The notes: generated by a model from the sequence alone, not told the origin. A stretch of 64,000 nucleotides of DNA from Thermithiobacillus plumbiphilus (GCF_038070005.1 NZ_JBBPCO010000003.1:1-64000); one strand, 5' to 3'. Counted from the stretch's first letter, positions 40,869 through 50,541 are shown. Numbers and translations: made by a program.

Positions 40869-41827
40869 CAGCTCCTCCCCGCCTGTCGCTCGTCCAGGCG
40901 CTCCGCTATGCGCAACACGGCGCTGCGGGCACGGGGATTGCGCGCGACCTCTTCGGCATCAGCCCGGACTGCCTTGCCAACCAGGCGCCAGGGGGCTGAG
41001 GGGATCTGGATCTCGGGAATCGGCAGGTCCGGGTGGATCTGATGCCCTTTGGCACCCTGACGCATGAAGCGCTTCACCATCCGGTCCTCCAGGGAGTGGA
41101 AACTGATGACGGCCAGGCGACCCCCCGGTGCCAGCACGGACCCGGCCTGATCCAGCAATGTACCCAGCTCGTCCAGTTCCTGATTGATCAACATACGTAT
41201 CGCCTGAAAACTGCGTGTTGCCGGATCCTTCCCGGGCTCCCGACTGGGAACTGCCTTCGCCACCAATGCCGCCAGTTCGGTGGTACTTTCCAGCGGCTTT
41301 TCACTACGTGCCGCGACAATGGCCCGGGCAATCCGCCAGGCAAAGCGCTCTTCGCCATATTCCTGGAGAACCTGGCTGATCTCTTCCTGACTCGCGCGGG
41401 CGAGCCAGGCGGCTGCAGACTCGCCCCGGCCAGGGTCCATGCGCATGTCCAGTGGTCCGGTCTGACGAAAGCTGAAACCTCGCTCCGCCTGATCCAGCTG
41501 GGGTGAGGATACCCCCAGATCCGCCAAAACCCCCTGCACCCGATCCATCTCCAGCGTGTGCAGGACTGACTCCAACTCCGAGAAAGGCGCGTGCCGTACT
41601 GTCACCCGGGCATCACCCCGAAAGCGGTCCTGGCAGGCCGCCACGGCCTGGGGATCGCGATCCAGGAGGATCAGACGACCATCCGTACCCAGCCGCGCCA
41701 GGATCTCCGCGGCATGCCCACCGCGCCCAGCGGTGGCGTCCACATAGGTGCCGTCCGGCCGGATTGCCAGCCCGTCGAGAACCGGCTGCAGGAGCACCGG
41801 CACATGTGAATCAATTGAGCTGGCCAA
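40868..41827 (-). CDS. rsmH: 16S rRNA m4C1402 methyltransferase RsmH
   Basis: RsmH (MraW) N4-methylates C1402 of 16S rRNA with S-adenosylmethionine. The 319-residue product starts with HVPVLLQPVLDGL and has the SAM motif DATAGRGGHAAEIL, LADLGVSSPQLDQAERGFSF and AVISFHSLEDRMVKRFM. It is the second gene of the division cluster, 30 nt after mraZ. Confidence 0.97.
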   Translation of the reverse strand: MASSIDSHVPVLLQPVLDGLAIRPDGTYVDATAGRGGHAAEILARLGTDGRLILLDRDPQAVAACQDRFRGDARVTVRHAPFSELESVLHTLEMDRVQGVLADLGVSSPQLDQAERGFSFRQTGPLDMRMDPGRGESAAAWLARASQEEISQVLQEYGEERFAWRIARAIVAARSEKPLESTTELAALVAKAVPSREPGKDPATRSFQAIRMLINQELDELGTLLDQAGSVLAPGGRLAVISFHSLEDRMVKRFMRQGAKGHQIHPDLPIPEIQIPSAPWRLVGKAVRADAEEVARNPRARSAVLRIAERLDERQAGRS

Positions 41828-41857
41828 TTTGCCCGCCGCCTCGGCTATGTTGCTGTG

Positions 41858-42301
41858 TTAGAGAACCAGATCCCCCAGACGGGCGAAATCCTCATCCATG
41901 GAAGACAGCCACTCTTCCTGGCGCTGATTCCAGATGGCCTGATCCCAGACTTCAAATTTGTGCACCTGCCCCACCAGCACCACGGCTTTTTCAAGGGAGG
42001 CGAACTGGCGCAGTGAGGGCGAAACGAGTACCCGGCCCTGGGCATCCAGGCTGAGCTCCTCGGCGTGGCCGACGAAAAGACGCTGAAACTTGCGAACGGA
42101 AGGATCTGAACCAGACATCTGCGCCACCTTGCGCTCGATCTCCTCCCAGTGCGGCAGAGGATAGGCGACCAGACACCGGTCCCTGTCGATCGTGATGACC
42201 AGCTGCCCATGACAGTGGACCTCGAGCCATTCGCGAAACCGTGCCGGTACGCTCAGCCGTCCCTTGCTGTCCATGTTGTGCTGGTGGGTGCCACGAAACA
42301 T
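41858..42301 (-). CDS. mraZ: transcriptional regulator MraZ
   Basis: MraZ is the ring-forming AbrB-fold regulator that represses the division cluster by binding direct repeats in its own promoter. The 147-residue product has the two MraZ half-domains: MFRGTHQHNMDSKGRLSVPARFREWL and later ELSLDAQGRVLVSPSLRQF, each with the DxKGR/DxQGR signature. It is the first gene of the cluster. The matching operator-like repeats lie 24-51 nt upstream. Confidence 0.96.
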   Translation of the reverse strand: MFRGTHQHNMDSKGRLSVPARFREWLEVHCHGQLVITIDRDRCLVAYPLPHWEEIERKVAQMSGSDPSVRKFQRLFVGHAEELSLDAQGRVLVSPSLRQFASLEKAVVLVGQVHKFEVWDQAIWNQRQEEWLSSMDEDFARLGDLVL

Positions 42302-42325
42302 TTTTAGTTATCGCCCTCCCCGGCG

Positions 42326-42352
42326 TACCACTTTTCCCCACTTCTCCCCACC
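42326..42352 (-). promoter_or_regulatory. probable MraZ operator (TGGGN direct repeats)
   Basis: On the minus strand, TGGGG-AGAAG-TGGGG-AAAAG-TGGTA gives two perfect and one degenerate TGGGN box, each spaced by 5 nt, the arrangement known for MraZ binding in E. coli. The repeats lie between the mraZ -10 box and its ATG. Confidence 0.75.
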
Positions 42353-42360
42353 CTGATCGA

Positions 42361-42389
42361 AGAATAGTGAGCGTTCCCCCACCTGTCAA
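42361..42389 (-). promoter_or_regulatory. sigma70 promoter of the division and cell-wall cluster (Pmra)
   Basis: On the minus strand TTGACA (42384-42389, perfect -35) and TATTCT (42361-42366, -10) are 17 nt apart. The start site would be near 42354, just before the MraZ-type repeats, with a leader of about 50 nt to the mraZ ATG. Confidence 0.8.
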
Positions 42390-42439
42390 GGCGAGTAGAC
42401 ACATTGAATCGAGGAGGGTCTTGCATGGACGGCGGGCAT

Positions 42440-42475
42440 AAAAAAAGGCCCGCCATTTGCATAGCGGACCTTTTG
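42440..42475 (-). terminator. Rho-independent terminator of rnpB
   Basis: On the minus strand AAGGTCCGC pairs with GCGGGCCTT (one G-U) across a 10-nt loop and is followed by a run of seven T. It lies 10 nt past the rnpB 3' end. Confidence 0.85.
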
Positions 42476-42482
42476 AGGATTG

Positions 42483-42832
42483 CAGTGTTGAGCGGGCCTG
42501 TAAGCCGGGTTCTGTCGAGGACGGCCATTCCTCTAGGCCCATGCTTGCGCAGGGGCTCAAGCGACCTACCCGCGCGCCATGCGGGCCGCATGATTGCGCG
42601 CTTACTTGGTCTTGCTCCAGGCGGGGTTTACCCTGCCACTCCCGTTACCGGCAGCGCGGTGCGCTCTTACCGCACCTTTTCACCCTTACCGCACGCCGAG
42701 GCGTGAGGCGGTATATTTTCTGTGGCACTTTCCATAGGCTCGCGCCTCCCGGCCGTTAGCCGGCGCCCTGCCCTGTGGAGCCCGGACTTTCCTCCAGGCA
42801 ATGCCTGGCGGCCGTCCAGCCTGCTCAACACG
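42483..42832 (-). ncRNA. rnpB: RNase P RNA, bacterial class A
   Basis: The catalytic RNA of RNase P, which matures tRNA 5' ends. On the minus strand the conserved core GGAGGAAAGTCCGGGCTCC (CR I, near 42780-42798) and AGGGTGAAAAGGTGCGGTAAGAGC region (CR II/III) are present, as are GACAGAACCCGGCTTA (CR V) near the 3' end. The ends are set by helix P1, GTGTTGAGC (42823-42831) pairing with GCTCAACAC (42485-42493). The length, about 350 nt, is normal. A TAGGAT -10-like box lies at 42836-42841. Location between mraZ and rsmI is the same as in pseudomonads. Confidence 0.95.
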
Positions 42833-42874
42833 CATATCCTAACAGATCCAGGCCTTCGCCTGAAGCAATAAATC

Positions 42875-43711
42875 TCAGTCTTCCTTGATCCGCAGGGCCT
42901 CGGCATAGACCTGCTTGCGCGGCAAGCCGGTAATCTGCACGGCGACCGCGACCGCCTGGCTCAGGGGCAGGGCAGCCAGCAAGGGGAGCAGCACCGGGGC
43001 CAGCTCCGGCCCATCCCGAGGTGCTGGCGCACCTCCCAGCACCAGCACCATCTCGCCACGACAGCTATCCGGGTCATCACGTAACCGCGCGAGGATCTCG
43101 CCGACGCTGCCACGCAAGGTATCCTCGTGGATCTTGGTCAGTTCCCGGCTCAGTGAGGCCGGACGTGCCAGCCCAAAGCAATCCGCCAGATCCTGCAGCG
43201 TATCGAGGATGCGGCGCGGCGACTCGAAATAGATCTGGGTGCGCTGCTCAGCGGCAAGCGCCTGAAGCCTGTCCCGGCGGGCACCCGGCTTGGGCGGCAG
43301 AAAACCCTCGAAGCAGAATCGATCCGTCGGCAGGCCCGAGGCAGCGAGGGCGGCCAGTGCAGCACTGGGACCAGGCACCACCCGGACCGGCACCTGCGCC
43401 TCGCGTGCGGCGTGCAGCAGGATGTAACCCGGATCGGACACCAGCGGCATGCCGGCGTCGCTGATCAGCGCCATGCTCTCGCCAGCCTGCAGCCGTGATA
43501 TCAGGCGCGGCGCCAGCTCTCTCTCATTATGTTCATGCAGCGTCTGCAGCTTTGGATGCAGCTGGAAATGATCGAGCAGTTTGCGCGAGTGGCGCGTATC
43601 CTCGGCCAGTACCAGATCGACCCCTGCCAGCACCGTCTGGGCACGCGGGGGAAAGTCCCCCAGATTGCCGATTGGCGTTCCGACTACATAGATGATACCT
43701 GCTTTCGTCAT
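42875..43711 (-). CDS. rsmI: 16S rRNA 2'-O-methyltransferase RsmI
   Basis: RsmI 2'-O-methylates C1402 of 16S rRNA, the same base that RsmH methylates on nitrogen. The 278-residue tetrapyrrole-methylase-fold protein begins GIIYVVGTPIGNLGDFPPRA and has LAEDTRHSRKLLDHF, ALISDAGMPLVSDPGY, VPGPSAALAALAASGLPTDRFCFEGFLP and the later ELTKIHEDTLRGSV. It is divergent from the lpoA-like gene, as in E. coli (rsmI/lpoA). Confidence 0.97.
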   Translation of the reverse strand: MTKAGIIYVVGTPIGNLGDFPPRAQTVLAGVDLVLAEDTRHSRKLLDHFQLHPKLQTLHEHNERELAPRLISRLQAGESMALISDAGMPLVSDPGYILLHAAREAQVPVRVVPGPSAALAALAASGLPTDRFCFEGFLPPKPGARRDRLQALAAEQRTQIYFESPRRILDTLQDLADCFGLARPASLSRELTKIHEDTLRGSVGEILARLRDDPDSCRGEMVLVLGGAPAPRDGPELAPVLLPLLAALPLSQAVAVAVQITGLPRKQVYAEALRIKED

Positions 43712-43766
43712 CCTGACCCTCTCCGGCGTGGAAAAGAATGATGGCGATGGCCAGGCGACAAATCCA

Positions 43767-43795
43767 TTGATGCCAAGAGAAAAGCATCCTAGACT
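43767..43795 (+). promoter_or_regulatory. candidate sigma70 promoter for lpoA-yraN-diaA
   Basis: TTGATG (43767-43772) and TAGACT (43790-43795) are separated by 17 nt and lie 37 nt before the lpoA-like ATG. Confidence 0.55.
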
Positions 43796-43832
43796 GGCTG
43801 ATCAGATTGACATCACTCCATCGAAGTCGCAC

Positions 43833-45016
43833 ATGATAACAAAAACTTCAGCCCCTCGGCCGCAACAGGCAGCGAAATACCGGGGCATCCTGTTATTTCT
43901 CCTGATGCTCGCGCTGCTGCTTGCCGAAGGCGGGCAGGCGGTCGCGGAAACACCAGCCGCTTCGGCAACCGTCACAACACCGGCAGCCGGGCCCGGCGCC
44001 CGGGTCTGCGTCCTGTTGCCGGTGACTGGCCGCTATGCTGGCCTGGCTACCGCGATCCGTCTGGGCATCGAGGGGGCGGCCCGCCAGCAGTCGGCAATCG
44101 ATCAGGCACCGGTGCAGGTCTATGACACCCAGGGCCAGCCCGCAAGCGCCGTGGCAGCCTACGACCTGGCCCGGGCTCAGGCCTGCCCGGCCATCATCGG
44201 CCCATTGCTGCGGGCCGAGGCATTGTCCGTGCTGAGAGTGCGCAAGGCAGGCGACCCACCGATCCTGCCACTCGCGCCAGTCAATGCAGATGCCAGCAAG
44301 GGTGTCCACCCCTTCGGGCTCACTCCCGAGCCTGAAGCAAGGCAACTGGCCACCGATCTCCGGGAACAGGGTTATCTGCGAGCCGCCCTCCTCCACACCA
44401 GCGGCGATATCGACAGACGCATGCACGCAGCCTTCCTGCAACAGTGGTCCGGCCTGGGCGGCAGGATCACCGTGGATCAGCTCCTGCCCCCTGGCGAGGG
44501 CGAAGTTCTCCCGACCATTCAGCGGATGCTCGAAAAGGCAGGCGTTTCAGGCGCAAAGTCGGGTGACACGGATGCCATCATCCTGTTCGTCCCGGGCAAT
44601 CTCGCGCGTGCCCTGACCCCTATCCTGCGCCAGCAGGTGGGTACGCTTCCCATATTCGGCAGTTCGCGGCTGAACACTGGCGGTCCGCAAACCGCAGGCA
44701 GCGACACCCCCGAGGGCCTGACCTTCCTGGATATGCCCTGGATGCTGAGCCCTGAAGCATCCTGGATGCCTCTGCGCCAGGAACTCCTCCGACAGATGCC
44801 GAACGCCAACGAGGTCAGCTGGCGTCTGAGCGCTCTGGGCTTTGATAGCTACCAACTGGCCCAGCATCTGGCGAACGGCAATCAGGCCGTGCCCTTTCTT
44901 GGCGCCACCGGAATCCTGCGCATCATGCCGGATGGCACGGTACAGCGGCGCCTGAGCTGGGGCCGCTATGAGCAGGGACAACTGCGCGTTTATGCCATGC
45001 CACCTGGAAAAAACCC

Positions 45017-45020
<4 letters not shown>
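43833..45020 (+). CDS. LpoA-like penicillin-binding protein activator (C-terminal domain only)
   Basis: The 395-residue product from ATG 43833 has a Sec-type signal (GILLFLLMLALLLAEGGQAVA) and a periplasmic-binding fold of the LppC/LpoA type: RVCVLLPVTGRYAGLATAIRLGIEGA, ACPAIIGPLLRAEALSVL, LPIFGSSRLNTG and LSALGFDSYQLAQHL. E. coli LpoA (about 680 residues) activates PBP1A from the outer membrane. Here the N-terminal TPR-type domain is missing and no lipobox cysteine is visible, so membrane anchoring is unclear. Gene order rsmI/lpoA-yraN-diaA-dolP matches E. coli and supports the assignment. An in-frame extension to 43692 was rejected because it overlaps rsmI. Confidence 0.82.
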
Positions 45021-45990
<970 letters not shown>

Positions 45991-46019
45991 AGGTTTGTTA
46001 CCCCAAAGGAGATAAGTTC

Positions 46020-46592
46020 ATGCGTTTTCGCTCCACACTCTTGCTGGTCCTGGCCCTCCCGCCGCTGCTCAGTGGCTGCGCCGCTGCCGTCGTGGGAGGT
46101 CTGGCCACAGGCGCCTACGTCGCCCAGGATCGTCGCAGCGTCGGCAGCCTGGTGGACGACCAGGTACTCGAAGTCAAGATCAACAATGCCCTGCGCTCGG
46201 ATCCGCAGGCCGGTTATGGCCGCATCATCGTGTCCAGTTTCAATGGCAATGTATTGCTGGCTGGCGATGTGCCAAACCAGGCCGCGAAGGACAACGCCAC
46301 CCGGATCGCCAATGAACAGCAGGATGTCAAACGCGTATTCAATGAGCTGCATGTTGGCCCCATTGCGCCCTTGTCCGACCGCTCCCGCGATACCTGGATT
46401 GCTGCCGAGGTCAAGACCCGGCTGCTGGGCGCGGAAGACCATCCCGGTCTGAAGGTCAAGGTGACGGTCGACAGGGGCGTGGTCTACCTGCAGGGCCTGG
46501 TGCGGCAGGATGAAGGTGACTGGGCCGCCAATGTCGCCAGCAACGTGAGCGGGGTGAAACAGGTGGTCAAGGTCTTCGAGTACATTTCCTGA
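46020..46592 (+). CDS. dolP: outer-membrane BON-domain lipoprotein DolP (YraP)
   Basis: A 190-residue lipoprotein with lipobox LLSGC (C20) followed by [19 protein letters not shown], the family N terminus. Two BON domains follow, about 45-115 ([29 protein letters not shown]) and 120-190 ([27 protein letters not shown]). DolP supports outer-membrane integrity and BAM function at division sites in enteric bacteria. A strong AAAGGAG precedes the ATG. Confidence 0.94.
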   Translation: MRFRSTLLLVLALPPLLSGCAAAVVGGLATGAYVAQDRRSVGSLVDDQVLEVKINNALRSDPQAGYGRIIVSSFNGNVLLAGDVPNQAAKDNATRIANEQQDVKRVFNELHVGPIAPLSDRSRDTWIAAEVKTRLLGAEDHPGLKVKVTVDRGVVYLQGLVRQDEGDWAANVASNVSGVKQVVKVFEYIS

Positions 46593-46593
46593 G

Positions 46594-47103
46594 ATGAGCA
46601 GCGATCTACCGCCCCCCTACTTCCGCCGCAAGATCCAGCGCGACTGGCAGCAGCTTGCGGCGGCCTGCGAGCCTCATCGGCCCGTGGTGTTCACCAATGG
46701 CTGCTTCGACATCCTGCACCGGGGGCATGTCACGTATCTCGAGCGCGCGCGGCGGCTGGGCGCCATCCTGGTGGTCGGCCTCAACTCGGATGCCTCGGTG
46801 CGGCGGCTGAACAAGGGCGCGGAGCGGCCCATCAACCCCCTGGAAGACCGGCTGGAAGTCGTGGCGGCACTGGAAAGCGTGGATTTCGTGACCGCCTTTG
46901 ATGAGGACACGCCACTTGAGCTGATCGAGACCCTGCGCCCGGAGATCCTGGTCAAAGGCGGCGACTGGACGGTGGACACCATCGTCGGCGCCAGGGAGGT
47001 GCTGGCGCGCGGTGGCGAGGTGCACGCCATTCCTTTCGAGCATCAGCGCTCCACCACCAGCCTCGTCAGCCGTTTACGGGAGTCCTGCCATGAGTCACCC
47101 TGA
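46594..47103 (+). CDS. rfaE2: ADP-heptose synthase, stand-alone cytidylyltransferase (RfaE2/HldE C-terminal)
   Basis: A 169-residue nucleotidyltransferase that adds the nucleotide to heptose-1-phosphate for LPS inner core. Motifs: [23 protein letters not shown] (HxGH class), [27 protein letters not shown] and [15 protein letters not shown], ending in the STTSLVSRL helix. In E. coli this domain is fused to a kinase in HldE; here it is a separate gene, with no kinase gene in the window. It starts two nt after dolP and overlaps the next gene by 14 nt. Confidence 0.94.
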   Translation: MSSDLPPPYFRRKIQRDWQQLAAACEPHRPVVFTNGCFDILHRGHVTYLERARRLGAILVVGLNSDASVRRLNKGAERPINPLEDRLEVVAALESVDFVTAFDEDTPLELIETLRPEILVKGGDWTVDTIVGAREVLARGGEVHAIPFEHQRSTTSLVSRLRESCHESP

Positions 47104-48487
47104 GCCGCATGCGGCGCTGCAGGCCCTGAGCACTCAGCTTGGCCCGGAACTGCTGCTGACCGACGACTTCACGCGCGGGCTCTATGCCAGTGACGACACC
47201 CCGCGTCGCTGCATGCCTGAAGGCGTGCTCTTCCCAAAAACTCACGAGCAGGTGCGCGATATCGTTGCCATTGCGCGCCAATATCGGGTGCCCCTGGTGG
47301 CGCGTGGCGCCGGTTCCGGCAATGTCGGCGGCGCCCTGCCGCTACCGGGCAGTCTCGTGCTCAGCTTTGAATGCATGAACCGGATCCTGGATTTCGATCC
47401 GGTCAACCGCACCATCACCGTGCAGGCCGGGGTCATCACCCAGGACATTGACCAACTGGCCCGCAGCCAGGGCCTCTTCTATCCTCCCGACCCCGGCAGC
47501 GCCCCCTACTGCCGCATTGGCGGCAATCTCGCCATGAACGCGGCCGGCCCCAAGGCCGTCAAATACGGTGTGACACGCGATTACGTGCTCGCCCTGCGCG
47601 CCATTACCGGCACGGGTGCCGAGATTCGTACCGGCAGCCGCACCAGCAAGGGCGTGGTCGGCTATGACCTCACGCGGCTTCTGGTCGGCAGCGAAGGCAC
47701 GCTGGCGCTGATCACCGAGGCGACGCTGCGCCTCCTGCCGGCGCCAAACGCCCGGGCCACCCTGCGGGTTTGCTTCGACAGCAACGTGCATGCCTGCGAG
47801 GCCGTGGCGCGCGTCATGGCCGGGCACATCACCCCAAGCGCCCTGGAGTTCATGGACCATCACGCCATCGAGGCCATCCGCGCAACCGGTGCCGCGAGCG
47901 ACCTACCGCCGGAAACCAGGGCCCTGCTGATGGTCGAGGCCGACGGCGAAGCCAGCGACCTGCCGCGACAGATCAGGGCACTGGAACAGTCCCTGCAGGG
48001 TCCCGGCCTGCTGGAGCTGCTCGAAGCCCGGGATCCCGACGCCATCACTGCCCTCTGGACTGCCCGCAAATCGCTCTCCGGCGCCATCAAGCGCATTGCC
48101 CCACTCAAGATCAACGAGGATGTCGTGGTACCGGTCACGCGTCTGGCCGAACTGCTGGCCGAAATCGAAAGACTGACCCGGCATTACGAGCTGCCGATCG
48201 TCACCTTCGGCCACGCCGGCAATGGCAACCTGCACGTCAATCTCATGGTGCACCCGGAGGATAAAGGTGAGATGGCGCGCGCCCGCGAGGCGCTGCTGCA
48301 ACTGTTCAAGGCCGTGCTGCAGCTGGGTGGCACCCTGTCGGGCGAGCACGGCATCGGCACGGAAAAGCGCGACTACCTGCCGCTCGAGCTTGATCCAGCC
48401 ACGCTGGCCGTCATGCAGGGCATCAAACGGCAGTTCGACCCCGACGGCATTCTCAATCCGGGCAAGGCCTTGCCCATGCGGAGCTAG
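47090..48487 (+). CDS. FAD-linked oxidase, GlcD / D-lactate dehydrogenase type
   Basis: A 465-residue flavoprotein of the VAO family. The FAD-binding_4 domain shows [26 protein letters not shown] and [36 protein letters not shown]; the C-terminal FAD-oxidase_C domain shows [19 protein letters not shown] and [15 protein letters not shown]. Such enzymes oxidise 2-hydroxy acids (glycolate, D-lactate) to the quinone pool. No GlcE or GlcF partners are adjacent, so D-lactate or another 2-hydroxy acid is as likely as glycolate. The ATG at 47090 is inside the end of the upstream gene. Confidence 0.9.
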   Translation: MSHPEPHAALQALSTQLGPELLLTDDFTRGLYASDDTPRRCMPEGVLFPKTHEQVRDIVAIARQYRVPLVARGAGSGNVGGALPLPGSLVLSFECMNRILDFDPVNRTITVQAGVITQDIDQLARSQGLFYPPDPGSAPYCRIGGNLAMNAAGPKAVKYGVTRDYVLALRAITGTGAEIRTGSRTSKGVVGYDLTRLLVGSEGTLALITEATLRLLPAPNARATLRVCFDSNVHACEAVARVMAGHITPSALEFMDHHAIEAIRATGAASDLPPETRALLMVEADGEASDLPRQIRALEQSLQGPGLLELLEARDPDAITALWTARKSLSGAIKRIAPLKINEDVVVPVTRLAELLAEIERLTRHYELPIVTFGHAGNGNLHVNLMVHPEDKGEMARAREALLQLFKAVLQLGGTLSGEHGIGTEKRDYLPLELDPATLAVMQGIKRQFDPDGILNPGKALPMRS

Positions 48488-48490
48488 GCC

Positions 48491-49246
48491 ATGCATCTCC
48501 ACGCCATCCAGGCCGTGCGCCAGATCAACCTGAAGCAATGGCCGGAAGACTTCGGCATGACGGTCATTGCCGATACCGCCGCGCACCGCGCCCTGCAGGA
48601 TGGCGAGGCGCGCGTGTACCTCTTCCGTTCCGGGGTGGTCGGCTTTTACGAGGCGCCCCCTTCCCTGCAATCGCGGGTGCTGGCCAGGGTACAGGCCGAA
48701 TTCCCGCCGGTAGCCCATCCCGCGGCGGAAGAAATCACCCTGCGCCTGGGCGACCGGGATGGCGTCGACAAGGATGCCCTGTCCCTGCGTCAGATCGATG
48801 ATGAGCGGCTGCTGCTGGTGGCGCTGCGCCTCGCCCAGAGCGTCGCGCTCGAACTGCACGAGGCCACGGTCGAGAACCTGCTCGAAACCACCTTCACCCT
48901 GATGGACAAGGTGGGCAAGAGCGGTCGCCTGCCCGGCCGCCGTAGCCACTCCCTCAAGTTTCTCGCTTCCACCTCCGCCACCCGCACCGAGATCCTGGCC
49001 CGGCTTGCCGTGCTGGACAACCCCGACATCGTCTGGGAAGAACCCGGTCTTGAATTCCTGTCACGCGATCTCTCCGCTGATCTCGAACTGAGCAGCCGCT
49101 TCCGCGCCCTGGACGAAAAGCTCGATGCCATCCGCGAGGGTATGGAAGTCATTCTCGAAGGCAGCCGTCACAACCGCGAGACCATGCTCGAATGGATCAT
49201 CATCATCCTGATTGCCATTGAAGGCCTGATCATGCTCATCGGCTGA
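48491..49246 (+). CDS. RMD1/YagE (DUF155) family membrane-anchored protein
   Basis: A 251-residue protein with an N-terminal alpha-beta domain (ARVYLFRSGVVGFYEAPP) and the family C-terminal signature: LAVLDNPDIVWEEPGLEFLSRDLSADLELSSRFRALDEKLDAI then a single membrane anchor (EWIIIILIAIEGLIMLIG). Eukaryotic RMD1-family members (RMND1) act in mitochondrial translation; bacterial function is unknown. It is three nt after the oxidase gene and ends the + strand run. Confidence 0.85.
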   Translation: MHLHAIQAVRQINLKQWPEDFGMTVIADTAAHRALQDGEARVYLFRSGVVGFYEAPPSLQSRVLARVQAEFPPVAHPAAEEITLRLGDRDGVDKDALSLRQIDDERLLLVALRLAQSVALELHEATVENLLETTFTLMDKVGKSGRLPGRRSHSLKFLASTSATRTEILARLAVLDNPDIVWEEPGLEFLSRDLSADLELSSRFRALDEKLDAIREGMEVILEGSRHNRETMLEWIIIILIAIEGLIMLIG

Positions 49247-49285
49247 TCACCCCAGAGCCGCGTCAACCCATACAACTGCATCATG

Positions 49286-49304
49286 CTGTTCAGATTCTGA
49301 ACAG
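49286..49304. promoter_or_regulatory. perfect palindrome, probable enhancer-binding site
   Basis: CTGTTCAG-ATT-CTGAACAG is a perfect inverted repeat (8-bp arms, 3-bp centre), about 190 bp upstream of the -24 box. Size, symmetry and distance fit the upstream activator site of a Fis-type sigma54 activator, here most likely the VpsR-like protein encoded at 53395-54783. Confidence 0.65.
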
Positions 49305-49476
49305 ATCACACCCGCGCCAGAACGCCAGCATTGGCCAGTCATCGCGAAGACCAAGCCCCTTCTTTCCATTTCCCCCTGTAACACCAGACTTACAGTTCTT
49401 CACCCACCTGAGCCGCAAAGCAGGTCCCGACGGACAAAAATATATGTTTTACTTTCATAAACAATACCTTGAATCA

Positions 49477-49493
49477 TTGGCACGGTAGTTGCT
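49477..49493 (+). promoter_or_regulatory. sigma54 (-24/-12) promoter of the repeat-protein operon
   Basis: TTGGCACGGTAGTTGCT matches the full sigma54 consensus YTGGCACG-N4-TTGCW with no mismatch. GG (49479-49480) and GC (49491-49492) are 10 bp apart. Transcription would start near 49504, leaving a leader of about 88 nt. Confidence 0.9.
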
Positions 49494-49591
49494 AAGCAGT
49501 GCATACCGCAGAAATGCTTGATGCATGAGGCGGCGCGGGAGGAAGCCGCGAAAATCCAAACCCATAAAGCAAACAATCAGGAGAACTCACC

Positions 49592-50503
49592 ATGAACAAG
49601 ACCTTGAAGCTTAGCATTGCAGCTCTTTTCCTCGGTTTTTCGGGCATGGCCGCCGCTGCCCTTCCAGTAGCCCAAAATGACGCCATCAGCGTGGCAGTCA
49701 CGACAGCGGAAGTGGGCCCCAATATCGCAACAGAAGTACGGAACACCAGCTCCAACACCATCGCTGATGGTGCCTTCCACGCTGTCGAAGGCATCAACCA
49801 GGTTCAGCAGAACAATGGCGCCAACAATGCCATGCAGCAGGGCGCTGCGGTGGCCGTGAACCGTGATGACGACAATGCCCAGCCGCTGGATCTTTCCCTC
49901 GCCGCGTCCGTCAACCTGGGTGGCACCGTCCTCAACTACTCAGATGTCAATGGCAACATGTCCGATAACACCATTGCCGGTGACAGCTTCAAGGATGGAG
50001 CCGGGATCAGCCAGGCCCAGCAGAACAACGGCAACAACAATGCCATGCAGCAGAGCACTTCCGTTGCGGTGAACCAGGATATCGACGATACCGCTCAGAT
50101 GGTTGTGCCGCCCGCGCTGTCCCTGGCTGTTGGCGGTTCCCTGGGCAATACTGCCTATACCAGCAAGAGCGAGCAGAGCAACTCCATCAGCGGCGAAGCC
50201 TTCAAAGACGCTGCGGGCATCAGCCAGGTGCAGCAGAACAACGGTTCCAACAGCACCATGCAGCAGGGCGCTGCGGTGGCCGTCAATGAAAGCACTGCGC
50301 CTTTCAACATGGCCCTGGCCGTGGCCGCGCTGGGTGCGACGGTAGCCGGAAACCAGTCCTATGAATCCGGCAATACCCGAACCAACGAGATCTGCGGCCC
50401 GGCTTTCTCGCACGTCTCCGGTATCAGCCAGGTGCAGCAGAACAGCGGCAACAACAGCATGATGCAGCAGACCGTGGCGGTGTCCGTCAACGGCGGGCTC
50501 TGA
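49592..50503 (+). CDS. secreted Gln/Asn-rich repeat protein, candidate amyloid subunit
   Basis: A 303-residue protein with a Sec signal (LSIAALFLGFSGMAAAA, cut near residue 23). Four repeats of exactly 37 residues lie at 54-90, 125-161, 196-232 and 264-300. Each has a core like GISQVQQNNG followed by N-x-x-MQQ and ends VAVN. Linkers of 34, 34 and 31 residues are also alike, so most of the mature protein is a 71-residue tandem repeat. The Q-x-G-x-N-x-x-x-Q style spacing recalls curlin and Fap repeats, hence the amyloid proposal, which is inference. There is one cysteine (C268). First gene after the sigma54 promoter; a terminator-like hairpin follows it. Confidence 0.85.
   Translation: MNKTLKLSIAALFLGFSGMAAAALPVAQNDAISVAVTTAEVGPNIATEVRNTSSNTIADGAFHAVEGINQVQQNNGANNAMQQGAAVAVNRDDDNAQPLDLSLAASVNLGGTVLNYSDVNGNMSDNTIAGDSFKDGAGISQAQQNNGNNNAMQQSTSVAVNQDIDDTAQMVVPPALSLAVGGSLGNTAYTSKSEQSNSISGEAFKDAAGISQVQQNNGSNSTMQQGAAVAVNESTAPFNMALAVAALGATVAGNQSYESGNTRTNEICGPAFSHVSGISQVQQNSGNNSMMQQTVAVSVNGGL
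49751..50491 (+). repeat. four 37-residue coding repeats (111 bp each)
   Basis: Units at 49751-49861, 49964-50074, 50177-50287 and 50381-50491; spacing 213, 213 and 204 bp. The DNA copies share runs such as AGCCAGGTGCAGCAGAACA but differ at many third positions, so the repeat is old and kept at protein level. Confidence 0.9.
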
Positions 50504-50511
50504 TCGGAATG

Positions 50512-50541
50512 GGCCGGCGGTTCTACCGCCGGCCTTCTTTC
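50512..50541 (+). terminator. hairpin between the first two genes of the repeat-protein operon
   Basis: Perfect stem GGCCGGCGG / CCGCCGGCC with loop TTCTA, followed by TTCTTTC. The T-tract is imperfect. It probably lets part of transcription pass, giving more of the first gene product than of the downstream ones. Confidence 0.65.

Larger units (their letters stand above)
49247..49591 (+). promoter_or_regulatory. 345-bp control region upstream of the repeat-protein operon
   Basis: A gene-free stretch that is more AT-rich towards its 3' end. It holds a perfect 19-bp palindrome (49286-49304), a weaker inverted repeat CTGTAA/TTACAG (49376-49395), a one-mismatch IHF-like site on the minus strand (49462-49474) and a sigma54 promoter (49477-49493). 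AGGAG precedes the ATG at 49592. No small open frame there looks coding. Confidence 0.7.
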
